This document shows positions 49,202 to 59,544 of a stretch of DNA of 64,000 bases, in pieces. The stretch's first letter is position 1. Each line of letters starts with the position of its first letter. This stretch comes from Fulvivirga maritima. GTDB taxonomy: Bacteria; Bacteroidota; Bacteroidia; Cytophagales; Cyclobacteriaceae. The stretch is from positions 2,785,001-2,849,000 of the forward strand of contig NZ_CP089980.1 of assembly GCF_021389955.1 (NCBI RefSeq), in the 5' to 3' direction. The notes under the pieces were generated by a model, which ran no database searches, was not told where the DNA came from, and saw only the letters and a list, made by a program, of their open reading frames with translations. Both the position numbers and the translations under genes were made by a program.

Positions 49202-51829
49202 ATGAAATGGTACTGTACCATCACATTTTTATTGTATTGTAATTTGCTAATTACCACCTCATCCGTTGGGAAGAATAAACTTGTCTATGACCTAGCAGGT
49301 GCCCTCTTAGTAACTCCAGCAGAAAGCTCTACGCATTATACTTCAAAGCGAATAACCTTACTGGCCGATAGTGCTGGTGGTAATCAAACCCTTTGTGAAG
49401 TAGATTATACCTATTTGAATGCATCTTCTGAATCTGAAGGAGTATGGTCTACCAGTAGTTCTGCGAACATTGTTGATCCTAACGATCCTAAGACCCTTGT
49501 CACTAATCTTATTCCTGGCAATAACTATACTTTTACCTGGACTGCCGGAGGTATCACAGCAGATATAGAGGTGGAGGTGCGTAAACAGCTGGCCACACCT
49601 AGCATTAGTGCAAAGACTAATACTGTAGTCTGTGAAGGTACATCAGTAAGGTTAGAAGCTCAAGGGGCTCCTCCCGGAGGTAGCTATAAGTGGTTTAGAA
49701 ATGGAAAATTATCTATTTCCAGTGATGATAATTGGATTTACATATCTAGTCCTACAGAGAACGACAAATATGAAGTGGTGGCAATGTATAGAGATAGTGT
49801 TTGTGAAAGTGATAGAAGTGATAGCTTGTTTGTTACTATTCATGCTAAACCAGATAAGCCTACAATTGATGCTAGTGACTCTATCGCATGCGAAGATAGT
49901 ATTATCCAACTTGCTGCTGATTCTCAAAATGAAGATGTTTACCAATGGTCGCGAAATAGTATTATAACTAACCTTCAAGGACCGGTAATTGAAATTGATC
50001 AGCCTCATGAAAGTGGAGATTATCAATTGGCTGTAATAAATTCAAATGGCTGTGTTAGTGATAAAAGCAATGTTGAAAGCATTTTAATTCAAAATAAACC
50101 ATCTCCAGCTCAAGCGGAAGATAGTATATTATTATGTAATCAGACATCGACTTCAGTTACAGCTACAGCTCCTCAATATGGTGAAGGAATATGGTCTGTG
50201 GTATCAGGCCCAGCTCAAATTCAACATTCTTCTGATTCAAGTGCTTTTGTTTCAGGCCTTCAGGAAAATGCTCAAGATACCTTATCATGGACCGTAAGCA
50301 ACGGTGTGTGCCCACATAATGTAGCCAATTTAATAATTACTACCAGAAAGACACCGAATCAGGTGAGTGTAGGTGATAATTTGGAGCTTTGTAATGAAAC
50401 AGAGGTACAGTTAGAGGCAACTCCTCCAGGTGAAGGACAGCATGGTGGATGGGTGAAATTATCAGGGACAGGTACTTTTAATGATACTACTTTATACAAT
50501 GCCAGAATTTCGGCACTTATGCCGGGAGATAATGTGGAGTTAGAATGGACTATTTATAATGAATGTGGTAGTAGCAGCGATACGTTGAAGATAATTAATG
50601 AAGAGCAACCAGAAGAGGCTGATGCAGGTGATGATATTCAAGTTTGTGAATTAAGTGAGGTGCAATTAAATGCATCGGGTGGAAACGGTAAGTGGTCGGT
50701 TAGTAACAATACGGCCGTGCTAGATCAGCCTACTCAGCACATTACCACACTTCATTCTTTGCCATACGAAACCACAATAGCTACCTGGACAGTGGATACT
50801 CATATTTGCCCTTCTTCATCTGACTCTGTCAATATTATCCGAGATAGAACCCCTAAGGAATTTAATGCTGGTGCAGATGTGCTTTTCTGTAATGGTGAAA
50901 CTTCATCGCGTTTAGATGCAGATGAGCCGGATGTTGGAACAGGGCAGTGGACGGTATCATTTGGATCGGGTATTGTTATAGATACAACTTCTCCTACTTC
51001 TGAAATTAATAACCTAAGTACAGGAGAAACCATATTAGAATGGTCTGTTAAAAATGGAGTTTGTGTAGAAAAGGATAGTATTAAAATACTGGTTTATCAG
51101 TTTCCAGAATTGGCAAGTGATAATTATACCATCTGTGAAGGAGAAACAGCTTCATTAGAGGTGATTGGAGGTGATAATTATGTTTGGTCACCTTCGGAAT
51201 CATTAAGTGCCTCGGATATTGCTAAGCCGGAAGCTAGCCCAGAGCTAACCACAAATTATCAGGTGGTAGTAGGTAATGGGGAATGCGGTTCAGACACCTT
51301 GTTGCTATTGGTAAATGTCAATGATAAACCTGAAATGGAGGTGTCTCCTGATTCTACAATATCATTGGGTATGATCATAGGTTTGAAGGCCTCGGGTGCT
51401 GAATTTTATCATTGGCAGCCTGAAGAAGGAATTAGCTTTCCTGATGAAGCTCGTATTGAGGTAAATCCACAAATGAGTACACTTTACACCGTAATCGGTA
51501 CTAATGAGCTTGGGTGTAGTGCAGAGGCATCAGTAATGATAACCGTAAATGAGCGTCATGAGGTTTTTGTGCCTGATCTGTTTTCGCCTAATGGCGATGA
51601 CATTAATGATTACCTCAAAGTCAACGCCCTTGGCGTATCAAGCCTGGAATTTAAAGTGTACAACAGGCAGGGAAAAGAGGTGTTTTCTACTAATGACGCA
51701 GATCATGGGTGGGATGGCCGCTGGAAAGGAGCAACCCTTATGAGTGATGTCTACTTATATACGGTTAAGGCTACTACGGTAGAGGGGAATACCATCTCTA
51801 AAAAGGGAACGGTGAGGTTGGTGAGATGA
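49202..51829 (+). CDS. T9SS type B sorting-domain surface protein with Ig/PKD-like repeats
   Basis: An 875-residue protein. Signal peptide at the N-terminus (FLLYCNLLITTSS). About eight Ig-like/PKD-like repeats of 80-100 residues follow, each with a Cys pair and the repeated EGIWSVVSGP/GQWTVSFGSG type strands. The C-terminal ~90 residues form the gliding-motility-associated (type B) sorting domain: FSPNGDDINDYLKV, FKVYNRQGKEVF, GWDGRWKG and LYTVKA. Type B cargo is exported by T9SS and handled by PorP/SprF-like partners. The stop overlaps the PorP/SprF gene by 4 bp (ATGA), a typical pairing. Confidence 0.93.
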   Translation: MKWYCTITFLLYCNLLITTSSVGKNKLVYDLAGALLVTPAESSTHYTSKRITLLADSAGGNQTLCEVDYTYLNASSESEGVWSTSSSANIVDPNDPKTLVTNLIPGNNYTFTWTAGGITADIEVEVRKQLATPSISAKTNTVVCEGTSVRLEAQGAPPGGSYKWFRNGKLSISSDDNWIYISSPTENDKYEVVAMYRDSVCESDRSDSLFVTIHAKPDKPTIDASDSIACEDSIIQLAADSQNEDVYQWSRNSIITNLQGPVIEIDQPHESGDYQLAVINSNGCVSDKSNVESILIQNKPSPAQAEDSILLCNQTSTSVTATAPQYGEGIWSVVSGPAQIQHSSDSSAFVSGLQENAQDTLSWTVSNGVCPHNVANLIITTRKTPNQVSVGDNLELCNETEVQLEATPPGEGQHGGWVKLSGTGTFNDTTLYNARISALMPGDNVELEWTIYNECGSSSDTLKIINEEQPEEADAGDDIQVCELSEVQLNASGGNGKWSVSNNTAVLDQPTQHITTLHSLPYETTIATWTVDTHICPSSSDSVNIIRDRTPKEFNAGADVLFCNGETSSRLDADEPDVGTGQWTVSFGSGIVIDTTSPTSEINNLSTGETILEWSVKNGVCVEKDSIKILVYQFPELASDNYTICEGETASLEVIGGDNYVWSPSESLSASDIAKPEASPELTTNYQVVVGNGECGSDTLLLLVNVNDKPEMEVSPDSTISLGMIIGLKASGAEFYHWQPEEGISFPDEARIEVNPQMSTLYTVIGTNELGCSAEASVMITVNERHEVFVPDLFSPNGDDINDYLKVNALGVSSLEFKVYNRQGKEVFSTNDADHGWDGRWKGATLMSDVYLYTVKATTVEGNTISKKGTVRLVR

Positions 51830-52860
51830 GGCAGATGATACTTAAATATGGGCTGCTATTCAGCATGATGTTACTCCTGCGAGTTGGCAGTGCCCAAGAT
51901 CCATTCTTCTCGCAGTTTTATAATGCTCCTTTGGTTTTGAACCCGGCACTTACAGGTATTTCTTTCGGGAAAATAAGGGCTAATATCAATTACAAAAATT
52001 ATTTGAGTGATTTTGATGAGTTGCGTACCTACAGTTTTTCGGCAGATATGTCATTAATGGAGGCTGATCGAAATCCGGATTTTGCCGGAGTAGGATTGAT
52101 GGTGCTACAAGATGATGCTGGCGGCTATTTAACCAATACAAAAATGATGTTTTCTTATGCATATCATAATGCTATTGGACGAGAGGCGAGGCATTATATT
52201 GCTATGGGATTACAGGTAGGGATAGATAGGTTTAGTATTGATTATAGTGATTTGTCTACTCAGAGTCAGTGGGTGCCTATGCAAGGGTATAATGCTCAGC
52301 TGGCCAACGGAGAGAGCTTTGATACTGATGCTTCTACAGCCTTGGATTTTCAGGTGGGAGCGTTATATTATACCTTTTTGCCTAATGATGCAGTGCTTTT
52401 TGCAGGTGTGGCTGGTTTCCATCTTTCGGAGCCAGATAGAAGCCTTATGGGGCAGGAAGCGCCCTTGTCCCGTAAATATCTGGTTCATGGTGGAGGTAAA
52501 TTTCCTGTAAGTAATAAATTAAATGTGGTGCCTACCATGGTATATTTTTATCAGAATAAAATGAGTGTTTTTAACCCTGGTGTTTCTTTAGAATATCAGG
52601 TTTTTAAAGCTAATAGATATTCCGGGCAGAAAAGCACAGCCATATCTATGGGCGGCTGGATTAGGAATACTGATGCTTGTATACTAGGTTTAAGCTTGGA
52701 ATATGGAGAATTTAATGCAGGAATTAGCTATGATCTAATCCTTTCTTCTATGAGTTCCGTATCAAGAGATGGAGGTTTAGAAATAAGCATGTCATATAAT
52801 TTCAATAAAAAGTTTAAGACGCGTACAAAGTTGATTACCAATCCCAGTCCCAGGTTATAA
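51826..52860 (+). CDS. PorP/SprF-family type IX secretion membrane protein
   Basis: A 344-residue outer-membrane beta-barrel protein with a signal peptide (LLFSMMLLLRVGSA). Family hallmarks: QDPFFSQFYNAPLVLNPALT, LMVLQDDAGGYLTNT, AMGLQVGIDRFSIDYSD, and GISYDLILSSM with a final aromatic strand. PorP/SprF proteins work with type B sorted cargo. Start and stop overlap both neighbours (ATGA and TAATG), so the locus is translationally coupled. Confidence 0.95.
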   Translation: MRQMILKYGLLFSMMLLLRVGSAQDPFFSQFYNAPLVLNPALTGISFGKIRANINYKNYLSDFDELRTYSFSADMSLMEADRNPDFAGVGLMVLQDDAGGYLTNTKMMFSYAYHNAIGREARHYIAMGLQVGIDRFSIDYSDLSTQSQWVPMQGYNAQLANGESFDTDASTALDFQVGALYYTFLPNDAVLFAGVAGFHLSEPDRSLMGQEAPLSRKYLVHGGGKFPVSNKLNVVPTMVYFYQNKMSVFNPGVSLEYQVFKANRYSGQKSTAISMGGWIRNTDACILGLSLEYGEFNAGISYDLILSSMSSVSRDGGLEISMSYNFNKKFKTRTKLITNPSPRL

Positions 52861-55727
52861 TGGTTAGAATATTATGTGTTCTGTCTATTATGGTTTGTTG
52901 TGTTGTTTCTTTTGGTCAAAATATTAAGCCTTTCAGGGAGTTAGATATCCATCCTGATGAGGAAAAATTGCTAATTATATCTGATTACTACCTGGAGCAT
53001 GGGTATTTTTTTGCGGCTATTAAGCCACTTCAAGAGCTGGTTGAGCTAAGTAATAAAAATGCCTATAAATTAAAACTCGCCGATGCCTATTTTAATCTCC
53101 ATTGCTACAGCGAGGCCCTGCCTTTTTATGAAAAACTGCTGAGTAGCGAAACGAAAAATGACCTGTTTTCATACCATTTGGGCATTATCTATCAAGGTAT
53201 GGGGCAGTATGATAAAGCCCTTATATTTTTAAAGGAATTTGTGTCTGATCATAATACTGCATACCCAGAGCAGTTGAAGAAGGCAAATTTAGCTATCAGG
53301 CAGTGCTGGAGCATAGCCAATATAAAAGGAAAGACTGATGGTGCAAGGGTAGCTGAAATGAATACACATGGCACAGGCATGCAATCTGTGGTTACTTGCG
53401 GTGGTCAGGAGATATTCGCGGCTACCTATACGGTAAAAGGTACCGCCAAACATCATATTACAGATGATATAATTGTAGAGATTGATAGTATTAAAGTAAG
53501 TCGGCTTTTTGCTAATGAAAATGGTGAAAGCCATTTGCTAAATATAAAAGTAGGTAGAAATGCTGATGTAGGCAGTCCATTTTTATCGGCGGACTGTGAT
53601 AGATTGTATTATACCGTGTGTGAAAAAATAGAGGAAGATGATAACTGCAGTATCTATTACAGTAATAAATCGGGCAAGGGCTGGAGTAATCCTATAAAGC
53701 TCAATAGCAATGTCAATCAACCGAATAGTTCATCTAAAAATGCCTCTTTAGTGTCTGTTAATGATGGTAGGGAGGTAATGTTCTTTAGCTCTGACAGATC
53801 AGGTGGAGAAGGAGGTTATGATTTATGGATGTCAGAAAAGGATCAGCAGGGGAGGTTCTTGCCTGCTAAAAACTTGCAAGGCATCAATACACCTCAAGAT
53901 GAAATGACTCCATTCTTTGATATTGCTTCTGGCTATCTGTTCTTTAGCAGCTCCGGGCGCATTGGTTTTGGGGGCATGGATGTTTTTATGGTAAAAATAA
54001 ACTGGCAGCAAGGCATAGGTCATATTTTTAATTTGGGAAAGGGGATTAACTCAGGTTATGATGATTTTCATTTTCTCTTAACCGGAGATACTCGTGGGGT
54101 TATTACCTCTAATCGAGGAGGATGTAATGATGAGGTTTACAAAACCCATTTTTCTATTCCTTTTGAATATAGCAGGCTTCCTCTTTTTGTGGCTGAGGTA
54201 GATGAGTTTAGGGTAGAAGATACTAATCTGAAAATCATAGATGACTATTTTAAGTACTCAAAACTGGAAATGGCAGGTAATGAAATTACTATGCTATTAG
54301 AAAAGGATACTGAAATTTCAGGAGATATCTTGGAAGATCAGGACGATTTAAGTGATCATAGAGTGCTGTTGATAGATGAAAGTGGAGAAGTGGTAGATGT
54401 AGCTATAACAGATAAAAATGGTTTTTTTCAATTCAGGAGGTTAAGTGAAAGTGGTAAGTATGCAGTAGTATTTTCAGAAGAAGATGAGGATCTGAATTTA
54501 AAGCTTTTAGTAAAGGATCTGAAGGGAGATATTTTAAGGCAATACTCCTCCCTAGATAAAGAGAATGTTTTTAATTATCGCCAATTATCTCAGTATAAAA
54601 CGGATTTTTTTAGGCTAAATGAAGGAGATGCCTCTCTTTCTGGTACGTTGACTTTAAAAGATGAGCCCGTGCCTGATCATCAGGTGATTTTGCTAAATGA
54701 GCAAAATGAAGTGGTAGATGCTGTGCCTACTAATGCAGAAGGACTGTTTAATTTTAGAAGGCTGCCACCGCCAGGTAAGTACACGGTGCTGCTAGATGAA
54801 AAGGATAGGAGTATGAATGTAGCTTTGGTGTTTAAAGATGAAAATGGTGTGAAGCTAGATAAAATCAATAGCGATACCGAAGGGGAAGTGATTGACTACA
54901 GGCCTCTGGATCTGTATAAGGCTACTACCTTTAGAATTCATGTAGATGATGCCAAAATGAGCAGTCAGTTATTTGAAGATGATGTAAAAAAGAAGGAAGC
55001 AGGTCATGAACTACACCTGATAGATCATAACGGCATGATCGTGCGCAGTGCTACGTCTGATGAAGGTGGCGCTGTGGAGATAAACCATCTTGCTAAAGGA
55101 GATTATGCCTTTGTAATGGATAGTACTGATGTTGGCCTGCAAGTGGATGTTTCTGTATATGATCATAAGGGAAAATTTCTTAAGCATATATCCAGTGATA
55201 CTCAACCTGGATTATTTACTTATAAATCACTTCATACTGAGGGGGAAATAATGGTGAAGCAAGCAGATTTGTGTGGAGAGTTTACAGTAAAAGACTCACT
55301 TCAGGAGGTTTATAAGGTTATTTTGGTTACAGAGAATGGCAAAGCATTAGATACGACTTTTATTAATAGTAATGGGGAATTTACGTTTAATAATATCAAT
55401 TTCGATCCTTCACAGTTTTTAGTAATTGATGACTGCATGAGCTTGTATGATCTCAAAGTGGAGGTGGTTAATACAGATCAGGCTACAGTTTATTATACTT
55501 CTACAGCGGCAGGAGGCAAGTTTGTTTACAAAGCCTTTGATAATCAGTTGTTAAGCCCTTTTATTCAAGCGGATCAGCCCTTGGTGCTGACTTCAAATGA
55601 AGGGCATGAAAAGGTGAAAGTTGGATACTCAGGTGATAATATTGAAAAATGGTGGCTATATTCGTCCATATTTTTATTGTTAGGTGCGGGAGTCACCTAT
55701 TATTGGCTTAGGAAGAGGAATAGCTAA
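52860..55727 (+). CDS. TPR/PD40 beta-propeller protein with four beta-sandwich repeats and C-terminal TM helix
   Basis: A 955-residue protein. After a signal peptide come TPR-like helices (about 25-130), then PD40 beta-propeller repeats (about 180-430: VMFFSSDRSGGEGGYDLW, YLFFSSSGRIGFGGMDVFM). Four related beta-sandwich modules follow (about 480-870) with repeating ITDKNGFFQFRRL, TNAEGLFNFRRL, SDEGGAVEINHL, INSNGEFTFNNI. The plan matches PorE/SprE-type T9SS proteins, except that the expected OmpA peptidoglycan-binding end is replaced by one transmembrane helix (WWLYSSIFLLLGAGVTYYWL). It probably anchors or gauges the locus products. Confidence 0.82.
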   Translation: MVRILCVLSIMVCCVVSFGQNIKPFRELDIHPDEEKLLIISDYYLEHGYFFAAIKPLQELVELSNKNAYKLKLADAYFNLHCYSEALPFYEKLLSSETKNDLFSYHLGIIYQGMGQYDKALIFLKEFVSDHNTAYPEQLKKANLAIRQCWSIANIKGKTDGARVAEMNTHGTGMQSVVTCGGQEIFAATYTVKGTAKHHITDDIIVEIDSIKVSRLFANENGESHLLNIKVGRNADVGSPFLSADCDRLYYTVCEKIEEDDNCSIYYSNKSGKGWSNPIKLNSNVNQPNSSSKNASLVSVNDGREVMFFSSDRSGGEGGYDLWMSEKDQQGRFLPAKNLQGINTPQDEMTPFFDIASGYLFFSSSGRIGFGGMDVFMVKINWQQGIGHIFNLGKGINSGYDDFHFLLTGDTRGVITSNRGGCNDEVYKTHFSIPFEYSRLPLFVAEVDEFRVEDTNLKIIDDYFKYSKLEMAGNEITMLLEKDTEISGDILEDQDDLSDHRVLLIDESGEVVDVAITDKNGFFQFRRLSESGKYAVVFSEEDEDLNLKLLVKDLKGDILRQYSSLDKENVFNYRQLSQYKTDFFRLNEGDASLSGTLTLKDEPVPDHQVILLNEQNEVVDAVPTNAEGLFNFRRLPPPGKYTVLLDEKDRSMNVALVFKDENGVKLDKINSDTEGEVIDYRPLDLYKATTFRIHVDDAKMSSQLFEDDVKKKEAGHELHLIDHNGMIVRSATSDEGGAVEINHLAKGDYAFVMDSTDVGLQVDVSVYDHKGKFLKHISSDTQPGLFTYKSLHTEGEIMVKQADLCGEFTVKDSLQEVYKVILVTENGKALDTTFINSNGEFTFNNINFDPSQFLVIDDCMSLYDLKVEVVNTDQATVYYTSTAAGGKFVYKAFDNQLLSPFIQADQPLVLTSNEGHEKVKVGYSGDNIEKWWLYSSIFLLLGAGVTYYWLRKRNS

Positions 55728-55780
55728 ACAGTCATTTTTTGATATTTTTTCGGAACATATTAAAGATAAAATCATTTTTG

Positions 55781-56293
55781 ATGCAGGTGTGTATTATGCC
55801 TGTTATCGTATTTTCTTTTCTGAGTTTTTCATCGGTGCCAGACATTAATGCAAAAGTAAAGGCTATTTTTCTGTATAACTTCTCTAAATATATAGAATGG
55901 CCGCCAGAGCAGACTTCAGGAAACTTTAAGATTGTAATATTCGGCTCATACCCTGCTTTAGAAGCTGAGCTACACCAGATGGCAAGGCAAAAAACCAGGG
56001 GTGCCCAAAAGTTTGAAATTTCGGTGTATGATGACTTGAAAGAAATATCAGATTGTCATATTTTATATATTGCCGAATCTAAAAACAATGAAATTAGTAA
56101 GGTGATAGATCAGTTCAAAGGACGTAGTAACTTGATCGTCACTGATAAAGAAGGTGCTTTGAAAAAAGGAGCAGGCATTAATTTTTATTATGAGCATAAT
56201 AAGCAAAAATTTGAGCTTAGCACTATTAATTTATCTAAGCATCAGTTAACGCCTAGTGATCAATTAAAACTGCTGGCTAAAGTGGTAGATTAA
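55781..56293 (+). CDS. YfiR-family periplasmic protein
   Basis: A 170-residue protein from ATG 55781; an upstream TTG at 55739 is open, but the signal peptide begins at MQVCIMPVIVFSFLSF. The YfiR (DUF4154) pattern is clear: KVKAIFLYNFSKYIEWPPE, FKIVIFGSYP, HILYIAESK, and VTDKEGALKKGAGINFYYE. YfiR normally represses the diguanylate cyclase YfiN in the periplasm. No cyclase is adjacent, so here it may sense redox or envelope state for the secretion locus. Confidence 0.9.
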   Translation: MQVCIMPVIVFSFLSFSSVPDINAKVKAIFLYNFSKYIEWPPEQTSGNFKIVIFGSYPALEAELHQMARQKTRGAQKFEISVYDDLKEISDCHILYIAESKNNEISKVIDQFKGRSNLIVTDKEGALKKGAGINFYYEHNKQKFELSTINLSKHQLTPSDQLKLLAKVVD

Positions 56294-56294
56294 T

Positions 56295-57167
56295 ATGAAA
56301 TATATTATTCACATATTATTTCTCTTGGTTTCGATTAGCGCTTTTGGGCAGTCGAGTCCTTTGAGTAATGCCCTGAATCTTTACCAGGCAGGTCAGCTTG
56401 AAGAGGCTAAGTATGTAATTGACTCTGCGCTGCAACAGGAGGTATATCAACAGCAAGTAGTAGCCTATTATATCAAAGGCTTTATTTATAAGGATATTTA
56501 TAAAAAGAACCCTGATGAGGCCCATAGTGATGTGCGTGCTCAGGCCATTGATGCCTTTTTTAAGGTCGTGGAAATGGACGAAAGAGGTAAGTATTTAACA
56601 GAAACAGAGCAAAATATAAAGTACCTGACTACTACCTATTATAATGATGCTATGGGTATGATTCAAAAACAGAGATTTGATGGTGCCATAGCTAGCTTCT
56701 ATAAATTTGATAGCCTGGTGGAGGTGCTGCCTGATTCTGTTTTGGTTTTAGGTTCTACAAGAGATCAATTTTATTTGGCGTTAGGCATTGGTTATGCCGG
56801 GCAAGAGCTGCAACAGCAAGATAGCGTGTATTTTGATAAAGCGGAAAATGCTTTTAAAATAGTATTGAGCAGCGACTCATTGAATATGGTGGCTAATTAT
56901 AGTCTGGGAGTCTTGTATTACAACGAGGCGGTAGGAAGAATATTAGAACTCAATTTTGACGAAGAGCTAGATGAATTTGATAAGCTTGAAGATGCTACCA
57001 TTGAGCTCTTTAAAAAGGCACTTCCTTATATGCAAACGGCTTATATGCAAAATCCTGAAAATGAAAATGTGGTAGAAGGCTTGGCAGGAATATACCATAG
57101 CCTTCGTGATTTTGATAAATATGAGCGCTACATGAAAGAACTAAAAGAATTGAGGAATGAAGGATAG
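56295..57167 (+). CDS. secreted TPR protein
   Basis: A 290-residue protein with a signal peptide (MKYIIHILFLLVSISAFG). Tetratricopeptide-like helices run through the length (ALNLYQAGQLEEAKYVIDSA, AIASFYKFDSLVEVLPDS, YSLGVLYYNEAVGRILELNF). It starts 1 bp after the YfiR stop and is the last gene of the T9SS/YfiR locus. Periplasmic scaffolding is likely. It converges with PBP1A with no gap. Confidence 0.85.
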   Translation: MKYIIHILFLLVSISAFGQSSPLSNALNLYQAGQLEEAKYVIDSALQQEVYQQQVVAYYIKGFIYKDIYKKNPDEAHSDVRAQAIDAFFKVVEMDERGKYLTETEQNIKYLTTTYYNDAMGMIQKQRFDGAIASFYKFDSLVEVLPDSVLVLGSTRDQFYLALGIGYAGQELQQQDSVYFDKAENAFKIVLSSDSLNMVANYSLGVLYYNEAVGRILELNFDEELDEFDKLEDATIELFKKALPYMQTAYMQNPENENVVEGLAGIYHSLRDFDKYERYMKELKELRNEG

Positions 57168-59541
57168 TTAATCCTTTTTCTTCTTCTTGAAGATATTGCC
57201 TATCTTATCAAAGATATTCTTCTTCTCTTCCTCTTCTTCGTTTTCTTCTCCAAAGGCAGCTGTGTTTTCTTCGTCATCTTTTTTCTTTTTACCGAAGAGC
57301 CATTCCATAAACTGCTTATCTTCTTTTTCAGCTTCACAGTCCAGGTACCTGGCAAGTCTGTCTGGCAGCGGACTAAACTTAGCATAGCCCATAGGCCTTA
57401 GTTTTTTGTCATCTTGGATTTTATCCAGCAACTTGGCTACTATAGGTAAGGCCATGCTGGCGCCAGAGCCCAGACCAGTACTGTTAAAGTGAATGCCAGG
57501 GTTATCTGCTCCCACCCAGGTGCCAATTACTATTTCAGGATTATAGCCTATAAACCAGCCGTCAGCATTAGATTGCGTGGTGCCGGTTTTGCCCGCCAGC
57601 TCATTGGTCATTTTATACTTCCATCTATATCTTCCGGCTGTTCCATCATTTACTACAGACTGTAGTAGCGAGTTCATCATCATGGCCGTTTCTTTGGTCA
57701 TCACTCGCCTTTTGCTTTTTTTCTTCTTTTACCCTTTCTAATACATTGCCACGGCTATCAGTAATGGAAGTGATATATCTTGGCTTTACTGCATGACCTC
57801 CGTTAGCAAAGGTGCAGTAGGCACTTACCATCTCCATGAGAGACACATCAGCCGTACCGAGTGCTATGGAAGGCACTTCTGGTAATTCGCTACTTATACC
57901 AGCATGGTGGGCTAGCTCTATAGTGTTTTCTATACCTGCTTCTTCTAATACTTTTACACTTACTGTATTTACAGAATGCGCTAAGGCGCCTTTAAAGGTG
58001 TATTTCTTATCATATTCATCAGCACTGGCATTACCAGGGGACCAATCAGAAAGGTTGGTGTAAGTGGTCTTTTCGCCAGAAATATAATCACAAGGATCTA
58101 CACCTGATTCTAGCGCAGCGGCATAGACAAAAGGTTTAAAAGTAGAACCCACTTGTCTTTTGGTATTGATGTTTACATGATCATACTTATAGAATTCATA
58201 GTCTATGCCTCCTACCCAGGCGAGTATGTCTCCATTGTCAGGACTCATAGCCATGGTACCACTTTGCAGCATGGTGAGGTTATGTTTTATAGAATCAATA
58301 GGTGACATTTTGGTTTCTTTATCCCCACTCCAACTAAAGAGTTTCATTGGGATAGGCTTACTAAGGCTGTCAATAATTTCGTTTTCTTTAAACCCTTTCT
58401 TCTTGAGCGCCTTATAACGATTTGAAGCATGAAGAGCTGTCATCAATAATGATTTTTGCTTATTCCATGGGTTGCCAGTGTTCCAATGCTTGTTGAAGAT
58501 CTGCTGCAGATCTTTCATATGACTAGCAGTAGCCGCTTCTGCGTACTTTTGGATAGAAGAATTGATGGTGGTATAAATCTTCAGTCCATCAGTATATAGA
58601 TTATAAGGTGTGCCATCGGGCTTGGTGTTTTTCTCACACCACTTTTCTAATTCTTTTCTGAGGTACTCTCTAAAGTAAGTAGCTGTACCGGTGTTATGAG
58701 TTATTCTGGTATAGTTAAGTCCTAAGGGTTTTTCTTTTAACAAGTCATATTTCTGCTGATCGAGGTAGTTATACTTAAGCATTTGATGCAGTACCACATT
58801 ACGCCTTTTGAGCGAGTTTTCCGGGTACAATCTCGGGTTGTAAGTATAATTCGCTTTAAGCATACCTACTAATACCGCAGCTTCCTGTGGCTTTAGATAC
58901 TTAGCCTTTTTATTAAAAAACCTTTTACTGGCCATCTCTATACCATACACGTTATCGCCAAAAGGCACGGTATTCAGGTACATGGTCAGGATCTGTTTTT
59001 TATTGTAGATCTCTTCTAGTCGCCTGGCTGTAATGGCTTCTTTTATTTTACTTACAGGGATACTAAGAAAGCCATGATCTTTCCTGGGAAACAGGTTTTT
59101 AGCCAGCTGCTGGGTAATGGTGCTTCCGCCGCCAGAACTACGATCCATCAGAAGCAATGTTTTAAACAGCACCCTTAATAAACTGCGATTGTCTACACCA
59201 TTATGTTCATAAAAACGGGCATCTTCAGTAGCTACTAAGGCATTAATTACATTAGGCGAAATATCATCAAAGTCGGTTCTGGTACGCTCCTGTAAATAGA
59301 AGCGCCCAAGTATGACCGAATCAGCACTGTAGATTTCAGTAGCTACATTGTTCTCAATTTTGCTGAGTATCTGCTTGTTAGGCAGTTCTTCGAACACACC
59401 ACCTTTTACAGCATAATAAAAAAGAGCCAATAGCGATGCTACGCCTATTAGGCCTATGGCTATTATTTTAAAGAAAAATTTAAAGTTGAGTTTGTTCTGT
59501 TTTTTTTTAGTTGACCTTTTCTTTCTTTTTGCCTTCGCCAT
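57168..59541 (-). CDS. penicillin-binding protein 1A, frameshifted before the KTG motif
   Basis: A bifunctional class A PBP. One N-terminal TM helix (FFFKIIAIGLIGVASLLALF). Glycosyltransferase-51 domain: ATEDARFYEHNGVD and GGGSTITQQLAKNLFPR. Transpeptidase: nucleophile in GSTFKPFVYA, SxN in HSVNTVSVKV, KTGTTQ near the end, then an acidic/lysine-rich tail. The frame from 59541 leaves the family at EEKKQKASDD and stops at 57646. The KTGTTQSNADGWFIGY part is in another frame to 57168. Removing one base from the seven-T run at 57716-57722 restores it. Loss of KTG would inactivate the enzyme, so an indel error or slippage is likely. Confidence 0.92.
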
Positions 59542-59544
59542 AGT

